A stretch of 64,000 nucleotides of DNA from NCBI RefSeq assembly GCF_900108365.1, contig NZ_FNWQ01000003.1, positions 434,001 to 498,000 on the forward strand, given 5' to 3'. Within the stretch, counting starts at the first letter, position 1. Each line of letters starts with the position of its first letter. The stretch is from Chryseobacterium culicis (GTDB taxonomy: Bacteria; Bacteroidota; Bacteroidia; Flavobacteriales; Weeksellaceae). A program made the translations under genes and the position numbers. The notes beneath the pieces were generated by a model. It made no database searches. It saw only the letters and a list, made by a program, of their open reading frames with translations, and had not been told where the DNA came from. Of this stretch, positions 17,360-26,062 are shown one piece after another.

Positions 17360-18667
17360 ATGAGTTTAAAAGAACAAATTATAGAGAACCATAATGAATT
17401 TTTGGAGAGTCTTCGTCACAGATTTCTGGACGACAGCAGAAAAGCTGCTCTTCAAAGATTTGCCAACCTAGGTTTTCCTACAAAAAAAGACGAAGAATAT
17501 AAATATACCAATCTAAAGGAGATCACGGAAAAAAGCTACAACTTCTTCCCGAAAGAGAGCCACAATATCACCAAAGAACAGTTTGACGAACTGCACCTTG
17601 GGGAAGAAAATTTTGATTGGATTGTTTTTGTAAACGGTAAACTTCACAAAGAACTTTCTAAAGTTTCTATTGAAAATGTAGAATTTCTTTCATTCAATTA
17701 TGCATTGAATGACGACAGGCATAAAGAGGTTTTTGAAAAATATTTCAATACCATTGCTTCTCAAGAACAAGCGTTTACCAACCTTAACCTTGCTTATTGC
17801 AAGTATGGTTTCTTCCTGAAAGTTCCTAAAAATGTAGTGATTGAAAAACCAATCCACGTTTTTTATATTTCTCAAAATCAGGAGGAAAATACATTCTATA
17901 ATACAAGAAACCTTTTGATTGTAGAAGAAGGAGCAAAAGTAGAAGTGATTGAAAGCCACCATAATTTTGACAGCACTTATGTATTGACAAACTCTGTAAC
18001 GGAGATCTTTACCTACCCTAATGCAAAAGCAGACTGGCACAAGCTTCAAAATGACAACAACACAACTTACCTTATTGACAATACTTTTGCAAGACAGGAG
18101 AAAGACAGCTTAACAACTGTTAATACTTTCTCTTTCGGCGGTAAATTGGTAAGAAACAACCTTGATTTTATTCATAATGGATCTAATATCAATTCATTCA
18201 TGAACGGAATCACAATCATCGGGAAAGATCAGTTGGTAGACCATCACACGGCAGTTCACCACAACTTCCCGAACTGTGAAAGTTACCAGAACTATAAAGG
18301 TATCTTTGACGGTAATGCGCACGGGGTTTTCAATGGAAAAGTTTTCGTTGATAAAATTGCTCAGAAGACAAACGCTTATCAGCAGAATAACAACGTATTG
18401 CTAAGTGAAGGGGCTAGTATTGATACCAAACCTCAGTTAGAGATCTTTGCTGATGATGTAAAATGTTCTCACGGCTGTACAGTAGGCCAACTGAATGAAG
18501 ATGCTTTATTCTACCTGAGAGCAAGAGGAATTTCTAAAAAGGAGGCACAGGCATTACTTTTATATGCTTTTGCCAATGATGCAATGCAGAACATTGATAT
18601 AGAACCTCTAAAAGAGAAAATTTCAAAGTTGTTGGCAGAGAAACTGGAAGTTGATATAGAATTCTAA
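17360..18667 (+). CDS. sufD: Fe-S cluster assembly protein SufD
   Basis: 435 residues, SufBD family. The C-terminal signature DVKCSHGCTVGQLNEDALFYLRARG contains the His used with SufB in cluster building. The N-terminal part (KKDEEYKYTNLKEI) is typical of SufD. It follows the S23-type cassette and precedes a terminator. No sufS or sufE follows, so the cysteine desulfurase is encoded elsewhere. Confidence 0.96.
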   Translation: MSLKEQIIENHNEFLESLRHRFLDDSRKAALQRFANLGFPTKKDEEYKYTNLKEITEKSYNFFPKESHNITKEQFDELHLGEENFDWIVFVNGKLHKELSKVSIENVEFLSFNYALNDDRHKEVFEKYFNTIASQEQAFTNLNLAYCKYGFFLKVPKNVVIEKPIHVFYISQNQEENTFYNTRNLLIVEEGAKVEVIESHHNFDSTYVLTNSVTEIFTYPNAKADWHKLQNDNNTTYLIDNTFARQEKDSLTTVNTFSFGGKLVRNNLDFIHNGSNINSFMNGITIIGKDQLVDHHTAVHHNFPNCESYQNYKGIFDGNAHGVFNGKVFVDKIAQKTNAYQQNNNVLLSEGASIDTKPQLEIFADDVKCSHGCTVGQLNEDALFYLRARGISKKEAQALLLYAFANDAMQNIDIEPLKEKISKLLAEKLEVDIEF

Positions 18668-18686
18668 GACTTATATATTGATACAC

Positions 18687-18713
18687 AAAAGCACTTCATT
18701 TTGAAGTGCTTTT
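18687..18713. terminator. Terminator between sufD and the DUF3078 gene
   Basis: 12-bp stem (18687-18698 with 18702-18713) with T run after it and A run before it. It serves the convergent genes. Confidence 0.88.
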
Positions 18714-18738
18714 TTTATTGATTATAATCCTTTCTGTC

Positions 18739-19662
18739 TTATTTTTTCAGCCAGTCCTGATTTCCTTTATTATCTGATCGTTTCTTACCGTTATCAAAAT
18801 TGTAAGCCAATCCCACGCCTAGTGTCTGCTTCAACTGAGTTTTCCAGATCTGATTATGATCATACAAAAGATCAAGAGTAACATTCGTAGAGATATATTT
18901 ATTGATTTTCATGCTCAAAACTCCGCTGTATCCCAGAACAAGTCTTTCAGGGTGGTCAAGATAATTCGAGAATACAGAAGCCGTATTCAGCAAGCTAATG
19001 TTCTCCATAATTTTCAGCTTATACATTGCCGTACCGAGGAAACCGAATTGGAAAAGAGAAGAATCTCCGTCGTTTTTAAGGCCATAGGTTCCTGCTTTCT
19101 GAAGATCACTGTCCAAAACAAATGTCCATCTCGCATTCGCCGGACGCAATGTTACCGTAAGATTATCATTAGGACGGTAAGTAACTCCAGCCCCTAAATT
19201 CAGGTATCCGGGCGCCATAAAATTAGAAATCTTTTTAGCATCAGGATTATTCCCATCTTCATACCCCGGTGCGAACTGCGTCTGAAGACCTGCACCCGCC
19301 GAGAAATACCAGTGTTTGGCAAACTCTCGTCCGTAATTGGTAGAAAGATTGATAACATCCTGAGTCTTTCTTACACCTGTTCCCTGTGTGTTGTTTTGTC
19401 CATAACCAAGGATAATGATGTTTTCCCAAAGATCTTTCCCTTTTTCATAAGTAAGATTGTAATTGACACCGGCAAGCCATCCCACGTTATTGGCTCCACC
19501 GCCTACCCAATTGGAAAAGGCCGCCTGATTAAGCATTAATGTGTTTTGCCCCTGAATAGACCAGGCTTTTACAGTATCTGTTGCCGGAGCTTCTGTTTTA
19601 GTTTCCTGAGCCATTGCTGCAGCCCCTAAAGAAATAGAACTGATCAATAAAAGTTTTTTCAT
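18739..19662 (-). CDS. DUF3078 outer-membrane protein (copy 1)
   Basis: 307 residues. Signal peptide (1-18). The body alternates aromatic, small and charged residues like an outer-membrane beta barrel, with AAFSNWVGGGANNVGW as the family mark. The C-terminus is basic (NQDWLKK). The upstream neighbour at 19891 is a close paralogue in the same direction, with the same order of segments and long identical blocks. The role of DUF3078 proteins is unknown. Confidence 0.85.
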   Translation of the reverse strand: MKKLLLISSISLGAAAMAQETKTEAPATDTVKAWSIQGQNTLMLNQAAFSNWVGGGANNVGWLAGVNYNLTYEKGKDLWENIIILGYGQNNTQGTGVRKTQDVINLSTNYGREFAKHWYFSAGAGLQTQFAPGYEDGNNPDAKKISNFMAPGYLNLGAGVTYRPNDNLTVTLRPANARWTFVLDSDLQKAGTYGLKNDGDSSLFQFGFLGTAMYKLKIMENISLLNTASVFSNYLDHPERLVLGYSGVLSMKINKYISTNVTLDLLYDHNQIWKTQLKQTLGVGLAYNFDNGKKRSDNKGNQDWLKK

Positions 19663-19677
19663 AATGTCGATTTATTA

Positions 19678-19685
19678 CAAATGTA
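19678..19685 (-). promoter_or_regulatory. -7 element of DUF3078 copy 1
   Basis: Minus-strand TACATTTG, 15 bases before the ATG at 19662. It gives copy 1 its own promoter. Confidence 0.5.
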
Positions 19686-19839
19686 TAAATAATAATCTTT
19701 GCCGGAATAAAATTCACTATAAAATGAATTTAACAACAGTAAATTAACACCTATAATCATTTGATAATAAATCATTTAAGTTGTATATTTCCATAAACCA
19801 AACTTAAATCAACTTAAAATTACAGTAATTTGGAAACAA

Positions 19840-19872
19840 AAAAACACCTCATTTCTGAAGTGCTTTTTATTG
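19840..19872 (-). terminator. Terminator of DUF3078 copy 2
   Basis: On the minus strand GCACTTCA-GAAA-TGAGGTGT with two G:U pairs, followed by a T run. Imperfect but well placed, 20 bases after the stop. Confidence 0.65.
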
Positions 19873-19890
19873 GAATACAGAGATATTGTC

Positions 19891-20817
19891 TTATTTTTTT
19901 ATCCACCACTGGCTGTCTTTACGGTCAGAACGTTTTACACCATTATTTAATGTATAGGCAAAACCAATTCCAAGGGTTTGCTTCAGCTGTGTTTTTTCTA
20001 TCTGGTTATGATCATATAACAAATCTACCGTTACATTGGATGAAATATACTTGTTCACTTTAAGGTTAAGCAATGCTCCATATGCCAGAACCAGTCTTTC
20101 CGGGTGATCAAGGTAATTTGAAAATACAGAAGCCGTATTTGTTAAGTAGATATCTTCCATTATCTTCAGCTTGTATACAGCCGTCCCCAGAAAACCGAAC
20201 TGCAGTAATGAAGTATCACCATCGCTCTTCAAACCATAGCTACCTGCTGTCTGAAGATCTTTATCCAATACAAAAGTCCATCTGGCGTTGGTAGGGCGTA
20301 AGGTCACCGTAAGATCATCATTCGGCCTGTACGTAATACCCATACCAAGGTTCAGGTAACCGGGTGCCATAAAGTTTGAGATTTTTTTTGCTTCAGGATT
20401 GTTTCCATCCTCATATCCTGCCGCAAACTGTGACTGTAATCCGGCGCCTAAAGAGAAATACCAGCTTTTTGAAAACTTTCTCCCATAATTGGTAGAAACA
20501 TTAATAACATCCTGAGTTTTCCTGATTCCAAGCCCTTTCGTATCATTTTGCCCGTAACCTAGAATAATGATATTCTCCCAAAGATCTTTGTCTTTTTCAT
20601 AGGTAATGTTGTAATTCGCTCCGGCAAGCCAACCTACGTTATTGGCTCCCCCTCCTACCCAGTTTGAAAAGGCAGCCTGGTTAATCATTAATGTGTTTTT
20701 TCCTAAAACCGACCAGTATCTTACTGTGTCTACCACTACGGAATCTTTTTTCAATTCTTCTTGTGCACTTGCATACATTCCCACAAAAAAGGAAAGAATC
20801 AATAAAAACTTCTTCAT
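19891..20817 (-). CDS. DUF3078 outer-membrane protein (copy 2)
   Basis: 308 residues, signal peptide 1-18, same layout as copy 1 including AAFSNWVGGGANNVGW and a C-terminal QWWIKK. The main differences are at the signal peptide, the linker after it and the extreme C-terminus. The tandem pair seems to be a recent duplication. Each copy has its own promoter and a terminator lies between them, so they can be expressed separately. Confidence 0.85.
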   Translation of the reverse strand: MKKFLLILSFFVGMYASAQEELKKDSVVVDTVRYWSVLGKNTLMINQAAFSNWVGGGANNVGWLAGANYNITYEKDKDLWENIIILGYGQNDTKGLGIRKTQDVINVSTNYGRKFSKSWYFSLGAGLQSQFAAGYEDGNNPEAKKISNFMAPGYLNLGMGITYRPNDDLTVTLRPTNARWTFVLDKDLQTAGSYGLKSDGDTSLLQFGFLGTAVYKLKIMEDIYLTNTASVFSNYLDHPERLVLAYGALLNLKVNKYISSNVTVDLLYDHNQIEKTQLKQTLGIGFAYTLNNGVKRSDRKDSQWWIKK

Positions 20818-20838
20818 TACTCTAAATAATTTTCATTG

Positions 20839-20846
20839 CAAAAATA
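20839..20846 (-). promoter_or_regulatory. -7 element of DUF3078 copy 2
   Basis: Minus-strand TATTTTTG, 21 bases before the ATG at 20817. Confidence 0.5.
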
Positions 20847-21065
20847 TTAATATAATTTTTTTTAAAGCTAAAAACGGCTTTAAAGAATCTAATTTTATTA
20901 AATTTTAAATACTTACAACAAATATTTCTATAAAATCAGTGCCAAAATAATAAGTTTAAAAAATAAATTTGAAACTTTTTGTCTTAAAATCAGATAAGTA
21001 GAAGGGAATTCGTCGCCAATTTTTCCGAAATTTATCATTGGCTTTTGATTTGACATAAAATCTTC

Positions 21066-21833
21066 ATGTTTAAAAACGTAATTTCCAAAAGAGCGGTTAT
21101 ATACCCATTGCTGATGCTTTCCGCGATGTGGTTCGGGTATTTTTTACAAACGCAGGGCTTTTTTCAAAGCTGTTTTGGAGCCATCATACCACTCCTGCCG
21201 GAAGGACTGCTTGGTGTGGTTACTTCCCCTCTTCTGCATGGAAATATTGATCATATCATAGGGAATTCTATTCCAATAGCTGCGCTGATGTTTCTGCTCT
21301 ATCAGTTTTATCCTGTAGTAGCGAACAAAGTGTTTATAATCGGATGGCTGGCCACGGGACTTCTGGTATGGCTTCTTCCCCCTATTGACATTCTCACCGG
21401 CGACTATATGTATACATGTACCATCGGAGCCAGCGGTGTAGTATATGTTCTCGCATTTTTCCTATTCTTCAGCGGGGTATTCAAATGGAATACCAAACTT
21501 CTGACCATTTCCATGCTTGTTGTGCTCTATTATGGAAGCTTAGTATGGGGAATGCTTCCTGAAGAACTATTCTATAATATGCAGGAACCCAGTAAAATTT
21601 CGTGGCAGGCTCACCTTTCAGGCGCAGTAGTAGGAAGTATCATTGCATTTTCCTTTAAAAATATAGGTGAAAAGAAGAAAAAATTCATTTGGGAATTTCC
21701 TAATTATTACAGTGAAAAAGATGATAAGCTGTGGCAGGAATATAAGGAAAACCATCCTGAAGATTTTATGGAGCTTCCTTATAAAAAAAGAGATGATATC
21801 TGGGATCATCTGGAGGAATTGAGGAGAAAATAA
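21066..21833 (+). CDS. Rhomboid family intramembrane serine protease
   Basis: 255 residues with about six membrane spans. The catalytic Ser lies in GASG (Ser123) and the His in HLSGAVVG (His183); HGNIDHIIGNS (59-69) is the usual early motif. It cleaves membrane proteins within the lipid bilayer. A soluble, charged C-terminal tail of about 55 residues follows the last span. A TAAATTTG at 20964-20971 could be its promoter, leaving a long leader. Confidence 0.88.
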   Translation: MFKNVISKRAVIYPLLMLSAMWFGYFLQTQGFFQSCFGAIIPLLPEGLLGVVTSPLLHGNIDHIIGNSIPIAALMFLLYQFYPVVANKVFIIGWLATGLLVWLLPPIDILTGDYMYTCTIGASGVVYVLAFFLFFSGVFKWNTKLLTISMLVVLYYGSLVWGMLPEELFYNMQEPSKISWQAHLSGAVVGSIIAFSFKNIGEKKKKFIWEFPNYYSEKDDKLWQEYKENHPEDFMELPYKKRDDIWDHLEELRRK

Positions 21834-21845
21834 AACTTATTTCCT

Positions 21846-21853
21846 TACATTTG
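21846..21853 (+). promoter_or_regulatory. -7 element upstream of dprA
   Basis: TACATTTG ends 12 bases before the ATG at 21866. It overlaps an in-frame TTG (21851), which is therefore not the start. The transcript would have almost no leader. Confidence 0.5.
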
Positions 21854-21865
21854 AAAAAAACACAC

Positions 21866-22975
21866 ATGATCTCCGAAGAATATTTATATGCCATTGCCCT
21901 CCGCGAATGCAGCCAGATCGGCGACATTCATTTTCACAGGCTTGTCCGTACATTCGGAAGCGCTCAGGAAGCATGGAAAAGAGCAAAGAAAGACTATAAG
22001 AACCTGGAAGGTATAGGACAAAAAACAGTTTCAGATATTGGCAATGAAGCTCATTTGAAATTCGCAGAATATGAATTAAATTTTTGCGAAAAAAATAATA
22101 TCCAGATCAGATTAAGACACCTTAATGAAACGCCTTCACTTCTTCGCCATTGCAATGACTCTCCAGCCATTCTCTATCAAAAAGGTCAGATTAATGATGC
22201 TCTTCCAAAATTGAGTATTGTGGGAACCCGCAACATTACTTCATATGGCCGGCAATTTATTGAAGACTTTTTTGAGGCTTTACTCCCTTCTTCATTGATG
22301 TCAGTGAGCGGACTGGCCTTGGGAGTAGACAAAGAGGTTCACGAGCAGTCTATCCGCACCCGGAAACCTACTGTAGGAGTTTTGGCTCATGGTTTTCAAT
22401 TTTTATACCCTTCAAAAAACAAACGCCTTTCCGAAAAAATAATAGACGAAGGAGGAGCATTAATCACAGAATTCAGTTCTTCAAAAAAGCCTGACCGGGA
22501 AAACTTCATTCAGAGAAACAGAATTGTTGCGGGGATGTCTCCTGCAACCATCGTAGTAGAAACTGGATTTGGAGGCGGCTCGGTAAGTACAGCTACCTTT
22601 GCCAATGATTATAACCGTGACGTATTTGCCCTGCCCGGAAAAATTACAGAACCAACCAGCCAGGGATGTAATCAGTTGATATTCCATAATAAAGCCATTG
22701 CCATTTCCACTATAAAAGATCTAATCAGCATGCTTGGGTTTAATGATCCGAAAGAAAAAATAGAAGAGTTATTTCCTTATAGCGAGACCAGTGTACAATT
22801 ATCTGAAAATCAACAAATAATATATCAGATCATTAAAGAACATCCGCAGATTTCTTTGGATGACATGTCACAGAAAATGGAAGCTTCCCCTTACAAAATT
22901 CTCCCGATAATTTTAGAATTGGAACTTTTAGGGAAAGTAAAATCATTTTCCGGGAGGCAATTTATGGCAATTTGA
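21866..22975 (+). CDS. dprA: DNA-processing protein DprA
   Basis: 369 residues. It loads RecA on incoming single-stranded DNA in natural transformation. The Rossmann-like DNA-binding core has LSIVGTRNITSYGRQF, SVSGLALGVDKEVHE and NRIVAGMSPATIVVETGFGGG. An N-terminal helix-hairpin-helix region (about 1-60) and a C-terminal winged-helix part (IIYQIIKEHPQISLDDMSQ) complete the full-length type. It is monocistronic or follows the rhomboid gene loosely. Confidence 0.95.
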   Translation: MISEEYLYAIALRECSQIGDIHFHRLVRTFGSAQEAWKRAKKDYKNLEGIGQKTVSDIGNEAHLKFAEYELNFCEKNNIQIRLRHLNETPSLLRHCNDSPAILYQKGQINDALPKLSIVGTRNITSYGRQFIEDFFEALLPSSLMSVSGLALGVDKEVHEQSIRTRKPTVGVLAHGFQFLYPSKNKRLSEKIIDEGGALITEFSSSKKPDRENFIQRNRIVAGMSPATIVVETGFGGGSVSTATFANDYNRDVFALPGKITEPTSQGCNQLIFHNKAIAISTIKDLISMLGFNDPKEKIEELFPYSETSVQLSENQQIIYQIIKEHPQISLDDMSQKMEASPYKILPIILELELLGKVKSFSGRQFMAI

Positions 22976-23085
22976 TATTTAATGATTTCTTAATATTGCA
23001 TTATTTCACACATAACATTTCATTTTTAATAAAATTTACTCGCGAATTATTAATTTAATAATATTACGAAACATTATTATTTAAT

Positions 23086-23102
23086 TTTTAACAATGTTAA
23101 AA
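23086..23102. promoter_or_regulatory. Palindrome upstream of gdhA promoter (possible operator)
   Basis: TTTTAACAATGTTAAAA: perfect 8-bp arms around one base, ending 7 bases before the -33 TTG. The symmetry suggests a dimeric regulator. Confidence 0.45.
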
Positions 23103-23109
23103 TATAGTG

Positions 23110-23139
23110 TTGTGAATCTTGAAAAAAAAATTAAATTTG
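23110..23139 (+). promoter_or_regulatory. gdhA promoter
   Basis: TTG (23110-23112), 19-base spacer and TAAATTTG (23132-23139), 26 bases before the ATG. Confidence 0.7.
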
Positions 23140-23165
23140 TTGACAATAATATTCAACCTTAATAT

Positions 23166-24524
23166 ATGGAACAATATAATATTGACCAGAAAATCCAAGA
23201 GTTTATTGCAAAAATTGAAGCAAAAAATCCTAACGAACCGGAATTCTTACAGGCCGTAAAAGAAGTTGCCGTAACTGTAATTCCATTCATTGCTACTAAA
23301 AAAGAATATACCGGAATGAAGCTGCTTGAAAGAATGGCTGAAGCTGAAAGAATTATTATTTTCAGAGTTCCATGGGTTGATGACAAAGGAGAAATTCAGG
23401 TTAACAGAGGTTTCAGAATTCAGATGAACTCTGCTATTGGACCATACAAAGGAGGAATCCGTTTCCACCCTACTGTAAACCTATCCGTTCTAAAATTCTT
23501 AGCTTTCGAGCAAGTATTCAAAAACTCTTTAACAACACTTCCAATGGGAGGTGGTAAAGGAGGTTCGGATTTCGATCCGCAAGGCAAATCTGATATGGAA
23601 GTAATGCGTTTCTGCCAGGCTTTCATGACAGAATTGTGCAAGCACATTGGCCCTGAAACAGATGTACCTGCAGGAGATATTGGTGTAGGAGCAAGAGAAA
23701 TCGGATATTTATTCGGACAGTACAAGAAAATCAGAAACGAGTTTACCGGAGTTCTTACAGGAAAAGGTCTTGCTTACGGAGGATCATTAATCCGTCCTGA
23801 AGCTACAGGATATGGTGTTGTATACTTCGCTGAGCAGATGCTTAAAACGATCGGACAGGATTTCAAGGATAAAATTGTAACGGTATCAGGTTTCGGAAAC
23901 GTAGCGTGGGGAGTTATTAAAAAAGCAACTGAGCTTGGGGCTAAAGTAGTAACCATCTCAGGTCCGGACGGATATATCTACGATAAAGATGGTATCAGCG
24001 GAGAAAAGATTGATTATTTGTTAGAGCTTAGATCTTCAGGAAACAACAGAGCTGAAGATTATGCGAAAAAATATCCATCTGCTGAATTCCATGCAGGAAA
24101 ACGTCCTTGGGATGTGAAGTGTGATGTAGCTTTCCCTTCTGCAACTCAAAACGAATTAGATTTAGATGACGCAAGAAAATTAGTTGAAAACGGATGTATC
24201 TGTGTAACTGAAGCGGCTAACATGCCTTCTACATTAGATGCGATCAACTATTTCTTAGATAATAAAGTATTATTTTCTCCTGGTAAGGCTTCCAATGCCG
24301 GAGGTGTGGCTACATCAGGATTAGAAATGACTCAGAACTCTATCCGCCTTAACTGGACTTCTGAAGAAGTAGACGCAAGATTGAAGGAAATCATGATTGG
24401 TATTCACAAAGCTTGCAGAGACTACGGAAAAGACGAAGATGGCTATGTAAACTACGTAAAAGGTGCTAATATTGCCGGCTTCGTAAAAGTAGCAGAAGCT
24501 ATGTTGGCTCAAGGAGTTGTATAA
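23166..24524 (+). CDS. gdhA: NADP-type glutamate dehydrogenase
   Basis: 452 residues, the hexameric bacterial type. It makes glutamate from 2-oxoglutarate and ammonium. The substrate site is PMGGGKGGSDFDP (about residues 122-134), with the catalytic Asp in PAGDIGVGAREIGY. The NAD(P) fold starts at VSGFGNVAWG. It stands alone, with a clear promoter, an upstream palindrome and a terminator, which suits separate control by nitrogen supply. Confidence 0.96.
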   Translation: MEQYNIDQKIQEFIAKIEAKNPNEPEFLQAVKEVAVTVIPFIATKKEYTGMKLLERMAEAERIIIFRVPWVDDKGEIQVNRGFRIQMNSAIGPYKGGIRFHPTVNLSVLKFLAFEQVFKNSLTTLPMGGGKGGSDFDPQGKSDMEVMRFCQAFMTELCKHIGPETDVPAGDIGVGAREIGYLFGQYKKIRNEFTGVLTGKGLAYGGSLIRPEATGYGVVYFAEQMLKTIGQDFKDKIVTVSGFGNVAWGVIKKATELGAKVVTISGPDGYIYDKDGISGEKIDYLLELRSSGNNRAEDYAKKYPSAEFHAGKRPWDVKCDVAFPSATQNELDLDDARKLVENGCICVTEAANMPSTLDAINYFLDNKVLFSPGKASNAGGVATSGLEMTQNSIRLNWTSEEVDARLKEIMIGIHKACRDYGKDEDGYVNYVKGANIAGFVKVAEAMLAQGVV

Positions 24525-24535
24525 CATAAAAAAGT

Positions 24536-24566
24536 AAAGGTTGGGAAAAAATCCCGACCTTTTTTG
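24536..24566 (+). terminator. gdhA terminator
   Basis: AAGGTTGGGA pairs with TCCCGACCTT (one G:U-like mismatch) around AAAAA, followed by T run. Confidence 0.85.
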
Positions 24567-24615
24567 ATATAGCCTGTTCCCGGGATAATGGGAAAAAAGT
24601 AAAAAGTGAAAGGAG

Positions 24616-24650
24616 AAAGCGCTGCTATATGCAGCGCTTTTTTTATTTTT
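24616..24650 (+). terminator. Second terminator hairpin before the DUF1801 gene
   Basis: Perfect 10-bp stem AAAGCGCTGC (24616-24625) with GCAGCGCTTT (24631-24640), followed by T run. The ATG of the next gene begins 16 bases later and the T run overlaps a near-consensus -7 element (TATTTTTA, 24644-24651). Confidence 0.75.
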
Positions 24651-24655
24651 ATGTA

Positions 24656-25024
24656 ATGAAAGGCACCATTAAAAATATTGATGAATATATTCTTCTGTTT
24701 CCGGCAGAAGTGCAGGAAAAACTGCTTGAACTAAGAAAAGCCATTCATTCTCAGACATCTGATCTGGAAGAATATATTGGATACCAAATGCCTGCTTTCA
24801 GATACAAAGGAAAGCCGATGATCTATTTTGCAGGATACAAAAAACATATTGGATTATATCCCGGGGCTGAGGGCATCAGTCATTTTGAGGCTGATTTCAA
24901 AGAAAGAAGATACATATTTTCTAAAGGAGCGGTACAGTTTCCAATTACCGAAGCGCTTCCGTTGGAGTTAATTCATAAGATAATCCGGTTCAGGATTACA
25001 GAAATTGAGCAAAAAAAATCCTGA
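24656..25024 (+). CDS. DUF1801 (YdhG-like) protein
   Basis: 122 residues from ATG 24656; an upstream ATG at 24629 lies in the loop of the terminator hairpin and is rejected. The family pattern is YIGYQMPAFRYKGKPMIYFA followed by KKHIGLYPG and the SKGAVQFPI run near the end. These are small cytoplasmic proteins of unknown function. It has no visible leader: the ATG is 4 bases after the likely -7 element. Its 3' end overlaps the terminator of the opposing gene. Confidence 0.82.
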   Translation: MKGTIKNIDEYILLFPAEVQEKLLELRKAIHSQTSDLEEYIGYQMPAFRYKGKPMIYFAGYKKHIGLYPGAEGISHFEADFKERRYIFSKGAVQFPITEALPLELIHKIIRFRITEIEQKKS

Positions 25025-25043
25025 AATTTAAAATTCCAGGATT
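25010..25043 (-). terminator. Terminator of the 25068 gene
   Basis: AATCCTG (25017-25023) and CAGGATT (25037-25043); on the minus strand the stem is followed by TTTTTTTT. It overlaps the last codons of the DUF1801 gene. Confidence 0.65.
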
Positions 25044-25067
25044 CAGACTAATGTTTGCTAAAGTGCT

Positions 25068-25367
25068 TTACTTTTTCTTCTTCTTGTCTTTCTTTTCTTC
25101 TTTAGGAGTATCTGCCGGCTTAGTAGCATCAGTAGGGGTAGTGCTTACTGTGGGATCTGTTGCGGGTGAATTCTCCATTGTTGTAACAGGCGCTTTTTCC
25201 TGCTGGGTTTTTGGATCCGAAGGACTTGTTGTCTGTGTATTCGGTTGAGTTTGAGTGGTCGTTGGTTTATTTGTGGAGGTATCAGCTGGTTTTTGCGTTG
25301 TTGATTGGGCTGATACTGCAATTACACCGACTAATGTAAATGCTGCCGTTAAAAATAACTTTTTCAT
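25068..25367 (-). CDS. Small secreted Thr/Pro/Lys-rich protein
   Basis: 99 residues. Signal peptide (1-20, VSAQ) and a disordered mature part made almost only of Thr, Pro, Gln, Asp, Ser and Lys. The tail is all Lys and Glu (KEEKKDKKKKK). No fold or partner is evident. The clean signal peptide and a terminator behind it argue for a real gene. Confidence 0.7.
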   Translation of the reverse strand: MKKLFLTAAFTLVGVIAVSAQSTTQKPADTSTNKPTTTQTQPNTQTTSPSDPKTQQEKAPVTTMENSPATDPTVSTTPTDATKPADTPKEEKKDKKKKK

Positions 25368-25573
25368 AATGTAATATTTAAATGATTGTTTAACTTAAAC
25401 GAGACATCATTTATAAAATTATATGTAAACAGCTTATTTAACGTACTTTATAATTATTTAAGAGGATTTTGGAAAAAAAATTTCAATTAGTTGTCGGAAG
25501 TTTATTTCAATGAACTATCAGCTAAAACAGTTTATTACAAAAGCTTCCCTCTTGCTACTTGCATCTATAAAAT

Positions 25574-26062
25574 CTACTTCGTAATATTCTTCATCATTTT
25601 TTCCACAAATTCAAAAGCGGCGGGGCATATTACTGTGTTTTTCAGCATCAAATTATTAATCTGGTAAATCTTCTTACGGTCTGTGTGCGGGTATTCCCGG
25701 CAGGCTTTGGGTCTTACTTCGTAGATAGAGCAGGTATTGTCGCTGTTTAGAAAAAAGCACGGAAGATTCTGCAGTACTTTGTCATTATCTTCATCTACCC
25801 TTAAGAATTTAGCTTCAAAATCTGCAGACTTCATGCGAAGATGCCTGGCAATACGTTCAATATCTTTTTCAGTGTATAAAGGGCCTGTTGTTTTGCAGCA
25901 GTTGGCACATTGCAGACAGTCTATTTCATCAAAAACTTCTTCATGGGTTTCCTGTACAATATAATCAAGATTTTTGGGCGGTTTTTTCTTTAAGCCGTCC
26001 AGAAATTTTTTATGCTCTTTCTGCTTTTGTATTGCTTGCTTTTTATAAAAATCTAAGTTCAT
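25574..26062 (-). CDS. YkgJ family cysteine-cluster protein
   Basis: 162 residues. CLQCANCCKTTGP (about 54-66) and the later CSIYEVRPKACREYP form the family's zinc or Fe-S binding set of Cys. The N-terminal 35 residues are basic and helical. The start codon directly abuts the stop of the K+ channel gene upstream, so the two are translationally linked. The function is unknown in the family. Confidence 0.85.
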   Translation of the reverse strand: MNLDFYKKQAIQKQKEHKKFLDGLKKKPPKNLDYIVQETHEEVFDEIDCLQCANCCKTTGPLYTEKDIERIARHLRMKSADFEAKFLRVDEDNDKVLQNLPCFFLNSDNTCSIYEVRPKACREYPHTDRKKIYQINNLMLKNTVICPAAFEFVEKMMKNITK

